The notes under the pieces were generated by a model. The model saw only the letters and a list, made by a program, of their open reading frames with translations. It was not told the origin of the DNA and made no database searches. A stretch of 64,000 nucleotides of DNA from Acidimicrobiaceae bacterium (GTDB lineage Bacteria > Actinomycetota > Acidimicrobiia > Acidimicrobiales > Bog-793), in assembly GCA_025464005.1 (NCBI GenBank), contig JAODBO010000144.1, forward strand, positions 147,731 to 211,730. Reading direction: 5' to 3'. A program made the translations under genes and the position numbers. Shown here piece by piece: positions 51,190 through 60,645 of the stretch (within the stretch, counting starts at the first letter, position 1; every line of letters begins with the position of its first letter).

Positions 51190-52583
51190 GCGTTCTCGGC
51201 TCGCAGAGCGTCCGTGCGAGCCTGCGCTCGGTCGCCGCACCGCTGCGTACCGGACGCGTCTCGCGGCTTGTCGGGCTCCGCGTCGAGGTCGAAGGACTCG
51301 AGGCTGCAGTCTCCGACGCGGTCGAGATCCGCCGCCGCGACGGCACGATCCTCCCCGCTGAGGTGGTCGCGGTGCAGGGCAGAAGTCTCGCGTGCATGCC
51401 ACTCGGCGAGCTGCGCGGCGTGCGCTACGGCGACGTGGTCGAGTCGCTCGGTCACCCCCTCCCCGTCCGCGTCGGGCATGGCCTTCTCGGCCGTGTCCTC
51501 GACGGGCTCGGCAACCCCATCGACGACGGAGCCTTCCTCGACGACCTCGAAGAGGTGTCCGTCGACGCCGACCCTCCCCATCCGCTCAAGCGGGAGATGG
51601 TCGATCGTCAGCTCGCGCTCGGTGTGCGGGCGATCGACACGACGGTCCCCTGCGGGCGCGGCCAGCGTCTCGGTATCTTCGCCGGCTCCGGCGTCGGCAA
51701 GTCGAGCCTGCTCTCCATGATCGCCCGGGGGACGACTGCGCAGGTGTGCGTCCTCGCCCTCATCGGCGAGCGAGGACGCGAGGTGAGCGAGTTCATCCAG
51801 CGCGACCTCGGTCCCGAGGGTCTCGCCCGATCCGTGGTCGTGGTCGCCACCTCCGACCAGCCGGCGCTCGTGCGCATCCGCGCGTCGTTCACCGCTACCC
51901 GCATCGCCGAATGGTTTCGCGACCAGGGGATGGACGTCGTGCTGATGATGGACAGCCTGACGCGCTTTGCCATGGCCCAACGCGAGGTGGGTCTGTCGGC
52001 CGGCGAACCGCCCGCGACGCGCGGCTATCCGCCGTCGGTCTTCTCGCTCCTGCCGCGCCTGCTCGAGCGGGCCGGTGCGGCCGAGCGCGGCAGCATCACC
52101 GGTCTCTACACAGTGCTCGTCGAGGGTGACGACATGAACGAGCCGATAGCCGACGCCGCCCGGTCGATCCTCGACGGCCACCTCGTCCTCTCTCGTCGCC
52201 TCGCCACCTCGGGACACTTCCCGAGCATCGAGGTCCTGGACTCGATCTCGCGGGTCGAGTCCGTCATCACGACGCGCGAGCAGCGTGAGCGGGTGCGCGA
52301 GCTACGCAGGCTGCTCGCCGCGTACAGGGACACTCGCGACCTGATCGAGATCGGCGCCTACTCGCGAGGCGCGAATGCGCTCGTCGACCGCGCGATGGAC
52401 TTGCGCGAGGCGACGGACGACTTCCTCCGCCAGGACATTGCCGAGACCTGCCCGCTCGACGAATCGTGGGCGCGCCTCGAGCACCTCCTCGCTCCCCCGT
52501 CGGCGAACCGCGGCGCTACCGTGTCGCCGTCGATTCCGGGCGCTCCCGTCATTGCTTGGCCCGGCACGGGAGCCGTCGCATGA
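51186..52583 (+). CDS. fliI: Flagellar export ATPase FliI
   Basis: 465 residues from GTG overlapping fliH. F1-beta-like: Walker A AGSGVGKS at 166-173, ALIGERGREVSEFI, Walker B VVLMMDSLTRFAMAQRE, and the conserved ETPATRGYPPSVF-like segment (GEPPATRGYPPSVFSLLPR). The N-terminal domain has GLRVEVEGLEAAVSD. It powers or unfolds export substrates for the type III apparatus. Confidence 0.95.
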   Translation: MSVLGSQSVRASLRSVAAPLRTGRVSRLVGLRVEVEGLEAAVSDAVEIRRRDGTILPAEVVAVQGRSLACMPLGELRGVRYGDVVESLGHPLPVRVGHGLLGRVLDGLGNPIDDGAFLDDLEEVSVDADPPHPLKREMVDRQLALGVRAIDTTVPCGRGQRLGIFAGSGVGKSSLLSMIARGTTAQVCVLALIGERGREVSEFIQRDLGPEGLARSVVVVATSDQPALVRIRASFTATRIAEWFRDQGMDVVLMMDSLTRFAMAQREVGLSAGEPPATRGYPPSVFSLLPRLLERAGAAERGSITGLYTVLVEGDDMNEPIADAARSILDGHLVLSRRLATSGHFPSIEVLDSISRVESVITTREQRERVRELRRLLAAYRDTRDLIEIGAYSRGANALVDRAMDLREATDDFLRQDIAETCPLDESWARLEHLLAPPSANRGATVSPSIPGAPVIAWPGTGAVA

Positions 52584-53047
52584 AGCGCTACGAGTTCCGT
52601 CTCGCGGCGGTGCTGCGCCTTCGCCGAGCGGAAGAGGAGCAGGCCCGGGAGACGCTGTCGGCGGCGAACGGCCGCCTTCGCGCGCAGATCCTCGAGCGCG
52701 ACCTTCAGGCCGCCCGCTACGCGCTTCTCGCCCGCGAGACCTCGGCCACCACGCTCGACGGGCTCCTCGCCGAACAGCACGCCGCCGGTCTCGCGGCCGC
52801 CGTCGTGGCGCAGGCCAATAGGGCCACGACGACTGCTGCGGCCGATGCCGCGCTCGCGCAGGTGGCCTGGACGGGTGCCTCGAAGCGGGTGAAGATCCTC
52901 GAGCGACTCGACGATCGCCGGCGCGACGAGCACGCGGCCTCCGACCAGCTCGCCGAGGTTGCCGTCATCGACGACATCGTGACGGCGCGCTATGTGAGCG
53001 AGCACCGCTCGACGCTCGGGCGCTCGGCGTCGCGAGGTGACGCATGA
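52580..53047 (+). CDS. fliJ: Flagellar export chaperone FliJ
   Basis: 155 residues; ATG overlaps the fliI stop. Starts MKRYEFRLAAVLRLRRAEEE and is a long alpha-helical coiled coil rich in Ala/Arg/Glu throughout, as FliJ is. FliJ sits in the centre of the FliI hexamer. Low conservation is normal; position supports the call. Confidence 0.85.
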   Translation: MKRYEFRLAAVLRLRRAEEEQARETLSAANGRLRAQILERDLQAARYALLARETSATTLDGLLAEQHAAGLAAAVVAQANRATTTAAADAALAQVAWTGASKRVKILERLDDRRRDEHAASDQLAEVAVIDDIVTARYVSEHRSTLGRSASRGDA

Positions 53048-54189
53048 GCGATATCGGATCCATCCAGGGCTGGGTGTCGAGCGTGGAGTCCACGATGGGC
53101 GGACTTGCCAGCCAGGTGCAGCAAGCCGCACCGACCGGCGATTTCGCCGCGGTGTTCTCCGAGGCGCAGTCGGTGCTCTCGGGTGCGCCAGCCGCACCGG
53201 GCGGCACGGCACAGTCGAGCCCCGCTCAGGCGAGCAGCTCAACGGGCGCGGTGGGCACGACCTCGGCGCTGTCGACGAGCAACCTCCTCGGAGGCCCCGC
53301 GCTCGGGGCCGGCTCGACCACGTCGGGTGCCACGGTTGTCGCCACCGCCGAGAAGTACCTCGGGGTGCCGTACCTCTGGGGCGGCACCACGCCCTCCGGC
53401 TTCGACTGCTCGGGATTCACCCAGTATGTCTACGGACAGCTCGGCGTCTCCCTCCCCCGGACCAGTGAGGAGCAGGCGAACGCAGGGACCGCGGTTGCAT
53501 CGCTCGCCGATGCGCAGCCCGGTGATCTCGTGCTGTATGCAGGGAGCGACGGCACGACGGCGTCGCCCGGTCACGTCGGCATCTACGTCGGCAACGGTCA
53601 GATGATCGACGCGCCCCAGACCGGCAGCACGGTGTCGATTCAGCCGGTCGGCAACCCGGTGGCGATCCGGCGCGTGCTCGACAACTCGACGGCGCCACCA
53701 GCTCCCGCCCAGTCGGCAGCCGGCGGTGCGACGGCCGTCCTCACCGACGTCGTGCAGGGTTCGACGCCCTCTTCGGGTGCTTCCGGCGCCGGTGCCATCT
53801 CGGTGACCGTGCCGGCCACCCTCGAGCCGCTGTTCGCGTCCGCCGCGAGCCAGTACGGCGTCCCCGCCACGCTCCTCGCCGCTGTCGCTCAGGTCGAGTC
53901 CGGCTATAACCCGAGCGCCGTGAGCTCCGCCGGAGCGCAGGGCCTCATGCAGATCCTGCCCTCCACCGCCGCCGGTCTCGGGATCAACCCGCTCGATCCC
54001 GCGCAGGCGATCGACGGTGCGGCCCAGCTTTTGTCGAGCTATCTCGCTCAGTACCACTCGACGCCGATGGCACTCGCCGCCTACAACGCCGGACCAGCCG
54101 CGGTCGCCGAGTACGCGGGCGTGCCCCCTTATGCAGAGACCCAGGCCTACGTGCAGAACGTGATGCAGATCGCCGGAGGTGCCTCGTGA
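53044..54189 (+). CDS. NlpC/P60 endopeptidase fused to lytic transglycosylase (flagellar)
   Basis: 381 residues; start overlaps fliJ (ATGA). An N-terminal ~90-residue region is Ser/Ala-rich. The NlpC/P60 domain has Cys122 in GFDCSGFTQYVYG and His177 in GHVGIYVGNG. The C-terminal SLT domain has catalytic Glu285 in AAVAQVESGYNPSAVS, GAQGLMQILPSTA, and ALAAYNAGPAAVAEY. Both peptide stems and glycan strands could be cut, so it probably opens peptidoglycan for the rod, replacing FlgJ. No signal peptide, consistent with export through the flagellar apparatus. Confidence 0.88.
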   Translation: MSDIGSIQGWVSSVESTMGGLASQVQQAAPTGDFAAVFSEAQSVLSGAPAAPGGTAQSSPAQASSSTGAVGTTSALSTSNLLGGPALGAGSTTSGATVVATAEKYLGVPYLWGGTTPSGFDCSGFTQYVYGQLGVSLPRTSEEQANAGTAVASLADAQPGDLVLYAGSDGTTASPGHVGIYVGNGQMIDAPQTGSTVSIQPVGNPVAIRRVLDNSTAPPAPAQSAAGGATAVLTDVVQGSTPSSGASGAGAISVTVPATLEPLFASAASQYGVPATLLAAVAQVESGYNPSAVSSAGAQGLMQILPSTAAGLGINPLDPAQAIDGAAQLLSSYLAQYHSTPMALAAYNAGPAAVAEYAGVPPYAETQAYVQNVMQIAGGAS

Positions 54190-54229
54190 TGAGTTCCCTT
54201 TGCATGGCGCGGGGCACCGGAGGCCGGCC

Positions 54230-55852
54230 ATGAACGGGTTGTCGACGGTGAGTGCCGCAGTGGGACCCGACGCGATCTCCCCCGAGCCGCAGCCGGAGAC
54301 GCTTCCGGGCGACCAAGGCAACGCGGGAAGCTTCACCGACGTCCTCGCCGCTTCCACCGCGACCGGTCAGGCCACGAATGGAGCCGGAGCCACCGTGCCC
54401 GGCCAGCGCGCAGACCAAGGCGGTAGCGCCGCTACTGGCCAGCTCGCGAGCGGGCACTTGTCAGGGTCGGCCCAGGGCGCTCCTCGCCGGTCCGGCGCGC
54501 AGGACGCCGCCCGGAGCTCGAACAACGGGACGGCCCCGGATGCGACGGGCGCTGCAGCCGCGCCCACGGTCGCTTCTCCAACCAGCGCCACGTCAGAGGC
54601 AGTCGCGCCGGGCGCATCCATGTCTGCGGCAGGCGTCGCCTCAGCCGGACTCGTCGCGTCGCCGGGAGGCGCCGGAGGGTCCGGAGGCTCCGCGACGCCT
54701 CTAGTCGCCGGATCGTCCGAGGCTGCGCCCGGGGTCGGCTCCACCACGAGCGCCGGCGGAAGCGACCCGTCTCCCGGTGCCCCGGCCACGATCCTCCCGG
54801 TGCGAGGGAGCACGCGGATGAGCCCCGCCGCCGCAAACACTGCGAATCCAGCGAACACGACCGGCTCGACGGCCATGCCCGCCCCAGCTGCCGGTGCAGG
54901 GACGACGCCGGGAACTGCCGCGACGTTGCCGAGCGCCGTCGCGACGGGTGCGCCTGGCGCGATCGCCGATGGCTCCCCCTCGGGCGCCCCATCCACCGCC
55001 GGGGCCGCAGCCGCTTCTGGCGCCGCGACCGTCGCCAGCGTTCCTGGCACAGAATCGCCGACAGCCCCCGGAGCGCTGGCGCCGATCTCGATGCCCGCCA
55101 GTCCGGGCGATGCAGGGCCACCGGTCGCCGCTCAGTCGGCGACGGTCGGTGAGGGGGCGTCCGCTGCCCACACGCCCGACCGGTCGGGCAGCCATCTGGC
55201 GGTCACCGACGCCGCGCCCGGCGCCGCACCCCCGGTCGGCGTCGCAGGATCCACCGGGGCAGGTGGGGCCGCTCCGGCGGACTCCGCCGCGACGCAGAGG
55301 GTCACGGCCACGCCGCAGACCGACGCTCCCGGAGATGTCGTCGCCGGGAGCCAGCGGGTCGTCGCCGCCGCAGATGGTCGCGGGATTCCCGCCACGACGA
55401 GCACCGCCGGCCAGAGCCAGCTTCCGGGCGTGGCGAGCCAGCTCGTGAGCGTGTTGAGCCCGCTCCGCACGGGCCCCGGCGGCACCCAGTCCGTGACCGT
55501 CCTGCTCCATCCGGCCGAGCTCGGCGACGTCCGCGCCACGGTGACGGTGAGCGGGGACCAGGTGACGGTACGTCTCCTCGCCTCGACGACCGAAGGCGCC
55601 AGCGCGCTGCGTTCGGCGCTACCCGACCTCCACTCGGGCCTCAGCCAGGACGGGCAGCGCTCCACCGTCCTGCTCGGCGATCCCGGCGCGGGCGACGCCA
55701 CCACGAGTAAGGGCGAGACGGATGGCGGCGCGACTTACGAGAGCGCCACGCCAGGGACGGCGCCGGCCCCGCTCGACACCGCACCAGTCGCCGCGTCGGC
55801 CCACCCCATCGCGACCGCAACAGTCCACCGCCTACTCGACATCCGGCTCTAG
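54230..55852 (+). CDS. fliK: Flagellar hook-length control protein FliK
   Basis: 540 residues, ATG 54230 with GGAGG upstream. Most of the protein (to ~400) is an Ala/Gly/Ser/Thr/Pro-rich, disordered ruler region. The C-terminal Flg_hook domain (about 420-490) has SVTVLLHPAELGDVRATVTV, DQVTVRLLASTTEGASALRS and ALPDLHSGLSQDG. FliK measures the hook and switches export specificity. Confidence 0.9.
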   Translation: MNGLSTVSAAVGPDAISPEPQPETLPGDQGNAGSFTDVLAASTATGQATNGAGATVPGQRADQGGSAATGQLASGHLSGSAQGAPRRSGAQDAARSSNNGTAPDATGAAAAPTVASPTSATSEAVAPGASMSAAGVASAGLVASPGGAGGSGGSATPLVAGSSEAAPGVGSTTSAGGSDPSPGAPATILPVRGSTRMSPAAANTANPANTTGSTAMPAPAAGAGTTPGTAATLPSAVATGAPGAIADGSPSGAPSTAGAAAASGAATVASVPGTESPTAPGALAPISMPASPGDAGPPVAAQSATVGEGASAAHTPDRSGSHLAVTDAAPGAAPPVGVAGSTGAGGAAPADSAATQRVTATPQTDAPGDVVAGSQRVVAAADGRGIPATTSTAGQSQLPGVASQLVSVLSPLRTGPGGTQSVTVLLHPAELGDVRATVTVSGDQVTVRLLASTTEGASALRSALPDLHSGLSQDGQRSTVLLGDPGAGDATTSKGETDGGATYESATPGTAPAPLDTAPVAASAHPIATATVHRLLDIRL

Positions 55853-55873
55853 CAGAAGAGAAGAAGGAGCACC

Positions 55874-56356
55874 ATGAGCATCTCCCCACTCATCGGCATT
55901 GCCGCGGCGAGCACGCCGGTCGCAGCGGCGAACGCCGCGGGCACCGGTTCGACGACGGGCACCGGCAGCTCGACGGGTAGCTCCTCGGCGTCGTCCACGA
56001 GCAACATCTCGAGCCAGCTCGCCAATCCGCAGATGTTCCTGCAGCTGCTCGTCGCCGAGCTGCAGAACCAGGACCCGACCAACCCGACCGACCCGAGCAC
56101 GATCCTCCAGCAGACGTCCGAGCTCGCGCAGATGGAGTCGGTGACCACCCAGACCAGCGCCATCACGGGCGCGCAGTCCACGGCGCAGGACAGCGAGGCG
56201 ACAGGCCTCGTCGGCAGGACCGTTTCCGCGCTCGTCGCCGGCAACACGATCACCGGCCCTGTTTCGGACGTCCAGCTCAGCAGCAGCGGCACGCCGACCC
56301 TGACCATCAACGGCACCAGCGTCCCTCTCTCGGACGTCAGGCAGGTAAGCAGCTGA
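55874..56356 (+). CDS. flgD: Hook capping protein FlgD
   Basis: 160 residues, ATG with AAGGAG upstream. Characteristic N-terminal core: MFLQLLVAELQNQDPTNPTD followed by TILQQTSELAQMESV; the C-terminal part (GLVGRTVSALVAGNTITGPV) corresponds to the start of the Tudor-like domain, so the protein is short compared with enterobacterial FlgD. Caps the growing hook. Confidence 0.92.
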   Translation: MSISPLIGIAAASTPVAAANAAGTGSTTGTGSSTGSSSASSTSNISSQLANPQMFLQLLVAELQNQDPTNPTDPSTILQQTSELAQMESVTTQTSAITGAQSTAQDSEATGLVGRTVSALVAGNTITGPVSDVQLSSSGTPTLTINGTSVPLSDVRQVSS

Positions 56357-56459
56357 GCACGGCCGCCGGCGACGGCATGGCGAGCGCTGCTCTTGACCAA
56401 GCGAGAGCAGCACGACAGCGACACGCACGAACGACCCGGGAACGACAAGGAGAGCAGAG

Positions 56460-57767
56460 ATGACCGAACGATCGATCCTCGCAGCGGTTTCAGGTATCCA
56501 GGCCAATCAGACCTACCTCGACGGCATAGGCAACAACATCGCGAACGCCGACACCATCGGCTTCAAGGACAGCCAGGTCCAGTTCCAGGACTTGCTCGCG
56601 GAGCAGCTCTCGGGAGCTTCCGGCCCGGCCGCCGGCAGCGCAGGCGTCAACCCCGTAGCGGTCGGCTCCGGTGTACGCGTCGCCGCCAACGAGGTGAACC
56701 TGCAGGAGGGGTCCCTCGAGCAGACGGGCGTGCCGACCGACGTCGCCATCCAAGGCAGCGGCTACCTCGTCGTCCAGAGCGGCGGCCAGCAGTTCTACAC
56801 CCGCGACGGCAGCCTCACCACCGACGGAAACGGCAATCTGAGCACACAGTCGGGCGGTCTTATCCAGGGCTGGCAGGCAAACGGGCAGGGCACGGTGAAC
56901 ACGAACGCCCCGCTCACCTCGATCAAGATCCCCACAGGCGAGACGATCGGCGCGACGGCAACGACGACGCTGACCCTCGGCGGCAACTTGCCGGCCTGGA
57001 ACGGCGTCGGCACCTCACCGACCGAGACGACGACGCTGAACGCGTACGACGCGCTCGGCGACGTCGTCCCGATCACGCTCACCTTCACCGGCGTGGCGGG
57101 CGCCGCGAACGCCAACCAGTGGACCGTGCAGGGCACGGTGCCGAAGCCCAGTGGCGGCACCGACACGCTCTGGACGACCGCTCCGACCATCGTCTTCAAC
57201 CCGGCGAGCGGTCAGGTCACGTCGGTCACGGGTGCGACCACGAACGCGGACGGGTCGCTCTCGGTGCCCGTGTCGACGATGCCAGCCGGCTACACGTTCC
57301 CCGCCGGCGACATCCTCTCGTTCACGTTCCCTCCCCCCGGGAGCTCCGCCGCGGTGACGCAGTTCTCCGCCGCGTCGACAGTCCAGATCGAGGGGCAGAA
57401 CGGCTACGCGTCCGGAACGCTGCAGACGTACTCGATCGGCAGCGACGGGACGATCACCGGCGCGTTCTCGAACGGCGCCACGCTCGCTCTCGGTCAGATC
57501 GCGCTCGCCAACTTCACCAACGCGGGCGGCCTCTCCGATCAGGGCGGCGGGCTCTATGCCACGAGCCCGAACTCCGGGCAGGCGCTGATCGGCACACCGG
57601 GCACCGGCGGACGCGGTGCTCTGCTCGGCGGCGAGCTCGAGCAGTCCAACGTCAACCTCGGCACCGAGCTCACCAACCTGATCACCGCCCAGCAGGCCTA
57701 CACCGCCAACACGAAGGTGCTCACGACGAGCAGCCAGGTGATGCAGGCGCTCGAGAACGTGCAGTGA
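56460..57767 (+). CDS. flgE: Flagellar hook protein FlgE
   Basis: 435 residues, ATG with AAGGAG upstream. Rod/hook N-terminus (IQANQTYLDGIGNNIANADT), SGYLVVQSGGQQFYTRDGSL, a variable Thr/Gly-rich domain, and the C-terminal NLGTELTNLITAQQAYTANT plus KVLTTSSQVMQALENV. Builds the universal joint. About 105 bp of leader separates it from flgD. Confidence 0.95.
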   Translation: MTERSILAAVSGIQANQTYLDGIGNNIANADTIGFKDSQVQFQDLLAEQLSGASGPAAGSAGVNPVAVGSGVRVAANEVNLQEGSLEQTGVPTDVAIQGSGYLVVQSGGQQFYTRDGSLTTDGNGNLSTQSGGLIQGWQANGQGTVNTNAPLTSIKIPTGETIGATATTTLTLGGNLPAWNGVGTSPTETTTLNAYDALGDVVPITLTFTGVAGAANANQWTVQGTVPKPSGGTDTLWTTAPTIVFNPASGQVTSVTGATTNADGSLSVPVSTMPAGYTFPAGDILSFTFPPPGSSAAVTQFSAASTVQIEGQNGYASGTLQTYSIGSDGTITGAFSNGATLALGQIALANFTNAGGLSDQGGGLYATSPNSGQALIGTPGTGGRGALLGGELEQSNVNLGTELTNLITAQQAYTANTKVLTTSSQVMQALENVQ

Positions 57768-58750
57768 GCGACCTGATACAGAGCGAGGCGCCGGCCTACC
57801 GGCCCCCGAAGCGTCCGCCCCGCGAGGACGGTCGCTCGCCCGTCCTCGCGGCCGACTCCTCGCGCATCCGGCTGTTCGACCTCCACCGTCAAGAGACGGT
57901 GGAGCGCGCCCGCCTTCGCCGCCTCCAACCGATACTCGAGACGGTGGCCCACCGGGTGGGGAGCTCGCTCACGTCAGCGATTCGACAGCCGGCTCACGTC
58001 CAGTTCGTCTCCTTCGAGCAGAGGACGTGGGAGGAGCACTCCGCGGCGCTACCCGACCCGACGTTCGTGTCGAGCGCCGTGCTGCTGCCGCTCGAGGGCC
58101 GGGTCGTCATGCATCTGCCCGTCAACCTGGTGCTCGAACTACTCGACTACTACCTCGGTGGCGACGGCTTCAGCCAGCCCGACCGGCGCCAGCTCACCGA
58201 GATCGAGCGGGCGATCGTGGGGACGATCACCGAGATCATCTGGAACGAGCTCCCTCCACCGTTCGCGACCCTCGTGGCGCTCAACGTCGCGCTCGTGCAG
58301 AACTCGACCAGCGCGCTCCTCGTCCAGGTCGGACGCCCCGGAGTCATGTGCCTCGTCGTCGAGATGAGCATCGCGATCGGGGACCACGAGCCCGAGACGA
58401 TCCTGCTGTCGCTGCCGCCGACGGTGCTCCTCCCGGTGCTCGAGCAGATCGAGCACCACCAGAACGCCGAGGGCTTGGAAGGGCGCAGCGACCGCAAGGA
58501 GGCGCGCCGCAGGATCCTCGCCGTGCCGGTCGACCTGAAGGTCTGCTACCCGACGATCGGGCTCACGCCCGACGAGCTGCTCAGCCTGCGCGTGGGCGAC
58601 GTCATCCACCTCGACCAGGAACCGACCGACGGTCCGTCCGAGCTCCAGCTGATGGTGCAGGACACCCACCTCGGCACCGGGGTGCTCGTCGAGAACGGCA
58701 ACAAATTGGCCTGCACCGTGGTCACGAAGAAGGAGACGCGAGATGACTGA
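57764..58750 (+). CDS. fliM: Flagellar motor switch protein FliM
   Basis: 328 residues; GTG overlaps the flgE stop. Segments: IRLFDLHRQETVERARLRRL, TNVDL-less N-terminus (the CheY-binding LSQDEIDALL motif is replaced by SDLIQSEAP), GGDGFSQPDRRQLTEIERAI, and a C-terminal SpoA domain (VPVDLKVCYPTIGLTPDELL). Forms the middle of the C ring. No motAB or fliL lies between flgE and fliM. Confidence 0.92.
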   Translation: MSDLIQSEAPAYRPPKRPPREDGRSPVLAADSSRIRLFDLHRQETVERARLRRLQPILETVAHRVGSSLTSAIRQPAHVQFVSFEQRTWEEHSAALPDPTFVSSAVLLPLEGRVVMHLPVNLVLELLDYYLGGDGFSQPDRRQLTEIERAIVGTITEIIWNELPPPFATLVALNVALVQNSTSALLVQVGRPGVMCLVVEMSIAIGDHEPETILLSLPPTVLLPVLEQIEHHQNAEGLEGRSDRKEARRRILAVPVDLKVCYPTIGLTPDELLSLRVGDVIHLDQEPTDGPSELQLMVQDTHLGTGVLVENGNKLACTVVTKKETRDD

Positions 58751-59132
58751 TGACGAGATAGAGGCCGCGATAGAGGTCGAGGACCTCACCTACGAGAAGG
58801 AGTCGTCACTGCACGCCGTCGGCTCCCCCACCGCGCAGGCCGAGCCGGAGGAGTACCTGGCCTCCGTCAGCCGGATGCCGATCGAGACGCTCGGTCAGGT
58901 CGAGATGAAGGTCGAGGTGGTGCTCGGTAGGGCTCGCCTGCGCCTCCAGGAGCTGCTCGACGTCCGGCCCGGGCAATCCCTCGAGCTGGACCGCACGCGC
59001 AACAGTCCTGTCGACGTGCTCGTCAACGGGACACTGTTCGCACGCGGCGACATCGTCGTCATCGACGACACCAATCTCGGCGTGCGCGTGAGCGAAGTCA
59101 TCGGCGCCGACCTCACCAAGGAAGGACGCTGA
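58743..59132 (+). CDS. fliN: Flagellar motor switch protein FliN
   Basis: 129 residues, overlapping fliM by 8 bp. Acidic N-terminus, then the SpoA/FliN domain: VEVVLGRARLRLQELLDVRP, SLELDRTRNSPVDVLVNGTL, ARGDIVVIDDTNLGVRVSEV. Completes the C ring with FliM. Confidence 0.94.
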   Translation: MTDDEIEAAIEVEDLTYEKESSLHAVGSPTAQAEPEEYLASVSRMPIETLGQVEMKVEVVLGRARLRLQELLDVRPGQSLELDRTRNSPVDVLVNGTLFARGDIVVIDDTNLGVRVSEVIGADLTKEGR

Positions 59133-59134
59133 CC

Positions 59135-59653
59135 GTGCCGTTCGCCGTCGCCACCACCGGGGTCAAGACACTGCCCGACGTCTCGATCACCCACTCGCTC
59201 GTCCAGATGGTCATCGCTCTCGTCGTCATCGTCGGCTGCATCTGGGGCCTGGGCAAGATCCTCGCTCGCATGCGCTCCGGTGCCGCATCGCCGAAGCGCC
59301 GCTCGGCCGGCAAGGCGAGCGGCAACAGCCTCGCGGTCGTCAGCCGCCAGAGCCTCGGCAAGGACCTGTCGATCGCGACCGTCCGGTGGGGAGAGCGCGA
59401 GGTGCTCGTCGGCATCGCCGGCTCGACGATCACGTTCCTGAACGAGGCCCGGACCGAAAGCCCCGCGAGCGCTGCCCCCGAGGCCGCGCCGCCGATTATC
59501 GCCGATCCCCCGGCCGGTGACCCGTGGGCCGGTCTCGAGGATCCTTTTGCCTCGTACCGGCCGGGAAACTCGCCGGGCATCGCCGCGCCGGCTCCCTCCG
59601 AAGGACCCATGTCGTTCATCGAGTCGCTTCGCAACGCCACCCTTCGTCGTTGA
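59135..59653 (+). CDS. fliO: Flagellar biosynthesis protein FliO
   Basis: 172 residues from GTG two bases after fliN. A single transmembrane helix (LVQMVIALVVIVGCIWGLGK), a short basic loop, and a small beta domain (NSLAVVSRQSLGKDLSIATV, GEREVLVGIAGSTITFLNEA), then a Pro/Ala-rich tail. Helps assemble FliP. Identification rests on topology and position. Confidence 0.87.
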   Translation: MPFAVATTGVKTLPDVSITHSLVQMVIALVVIVGCIWGLGKILARMRSGAASPKRRSAGKASGNSLAVVSRQSLGKDLSIATVRWGEREVLVGIAGSTITFLNEARTESPASAAPEAAPPIIADPPAGDPWAGLEDPFASYRPGNSPGIAAPAPSEGPMSFIESLRNATLRR

Positions 59654-59684
59654 GCCGTCGACCTAGACAGGAGAGGTAACCCCC

Positions 59685-60371
59685 GTGCACCCCGCGCTGA
59701 TCGCCGCGTCTTCGTCGGTTTCGATCAACCTAGGCAACACCCTGTCGAAGCCGACGACGAGCATCCTCGTCATCCTGGCCGGGACGATTCTTTCCGTCGC
59801 GCCCTCTCTGCTCATCCTCTGCACCGGGTTCGTCCGGATCATTATCGTCCTCGGCCTGACACGCCAGGCGCTCGGGCTCTCCACCACTCCGCCGAACCAG
59901 GTACTTGTCGGCATCGCGCTGTTCATCTCGATCTTCTTGATGACCCCGACGCTGACCAAGATGAACCACGAAGCCTTGCAGCCTTACCTCCACGGGCAGA
60001 TGACGGCGACGCAGGCCTTCAGCGCCGGAGAGCTTCCGCTGAAGACTTGGATGCTGAAACAGACGGGCAACGAGGAGCTGGCGGTCACCGAGAAGATCGC
60101 GGGCTACAGCCCCGCTCAACCGATGAAGGCTCCCCTGTCGACGGTCATCCCGGCGTTCCTGCTCAGCCAGCTGAAGAGCGCGTTCATCATCGGCTTCGTC
60201 ATCTTCGTGCCCTTCCTCATCATCGACCTCGTGGTGTCCGCCACGCTGATGTCCATGGGCATGATGATGCTTCCACCGACACTCATCTCACTCCCCTTCA
60301 AGCTGCTGCTCTTCGTCCTCGTGGACGGCTGGGTGCTCGTGCTCCAATCGCTCGTGAGCAGCTTCAGGTGA
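59685..60371 (+). CDS. fliP: Flagellar export gate protein FliP
   Basis: 228 residues from GTG with AGGAGAGG upstream. Highly conserved: ILSVAPSLLILCTGFVRIII, LGLTRQALGLSTTPPNQVLV, FLLSQLKSAFIIGFVIFVPF and LIIDLVVSATLMSMGMMMLP. Core pore subunit. No cleaved signal peptide is evident. Confidence 0.95.
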   Translation: MHPALIAASSSVSINLGNTLSKPTTSILVILAGTILSVAPSLLILCTGFVRIIIVLGLTRQALGLSTTPPNQVLVGIALFISIFLMTPTLTKMNHEALQPYLHGQMTATQAFSAGELPLKTWMLKQTGNEELAVTEKIAGYSPAQPMKAPLSTVIPAFLLSQLKSAFIIGFVIFVPFLIIDLVVSATLMSMGMMMLPPTLISLPFKLLLFVLVDGWVLVLQSLVSSFR

Positions 60372-60643
60372 CCGAGCAGCAGGTCCTGCAGATCGCCTCC
60401 CAGGCCATGCTCACGGGCGCCAAGATCGCCGCCCCGATCATGATCGCGGCGATGGCGGTCGGTCTCGTCGTCTCGCTGTTCCAGTCGGTCACCCAGATCC
60501 AGGAGATGACCCTCACCTTCGTACCGAAGCTGGTCGCCGTCGGAGCGGTGGTCATGCTGGCCGGCCACTGGATGCTCGGCGTCTTCGTCGGCTACGTCCA
60601 TTCGCTGTTCGCGAGCTTGCCGCAGCTCCTCGCCGGCGGGTAG
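60368..60643 (+). CDS. fliQ: Flagellar export gate protein FliQ
   Basis: 91 residues; GTG overlaps the fliP stop. Two transmembrane helices and the family core VGLVVSLFQSVTQIQEMTLT followed by FVPKLVAVGAVVMLAGHWML. The longer frame upstream is a shadow of fliP. Confidence 0.95.
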   Translation: MTEQQVLQIASQAMLTGAKIAAPIMIAAMAVGLVVSLFQSVTQIQEMTLTFVPKLVAVGAVVMLAGHWMLGVFVGYVHSLFASLPQLLAGG

Positions 60644-60645
60644 CA

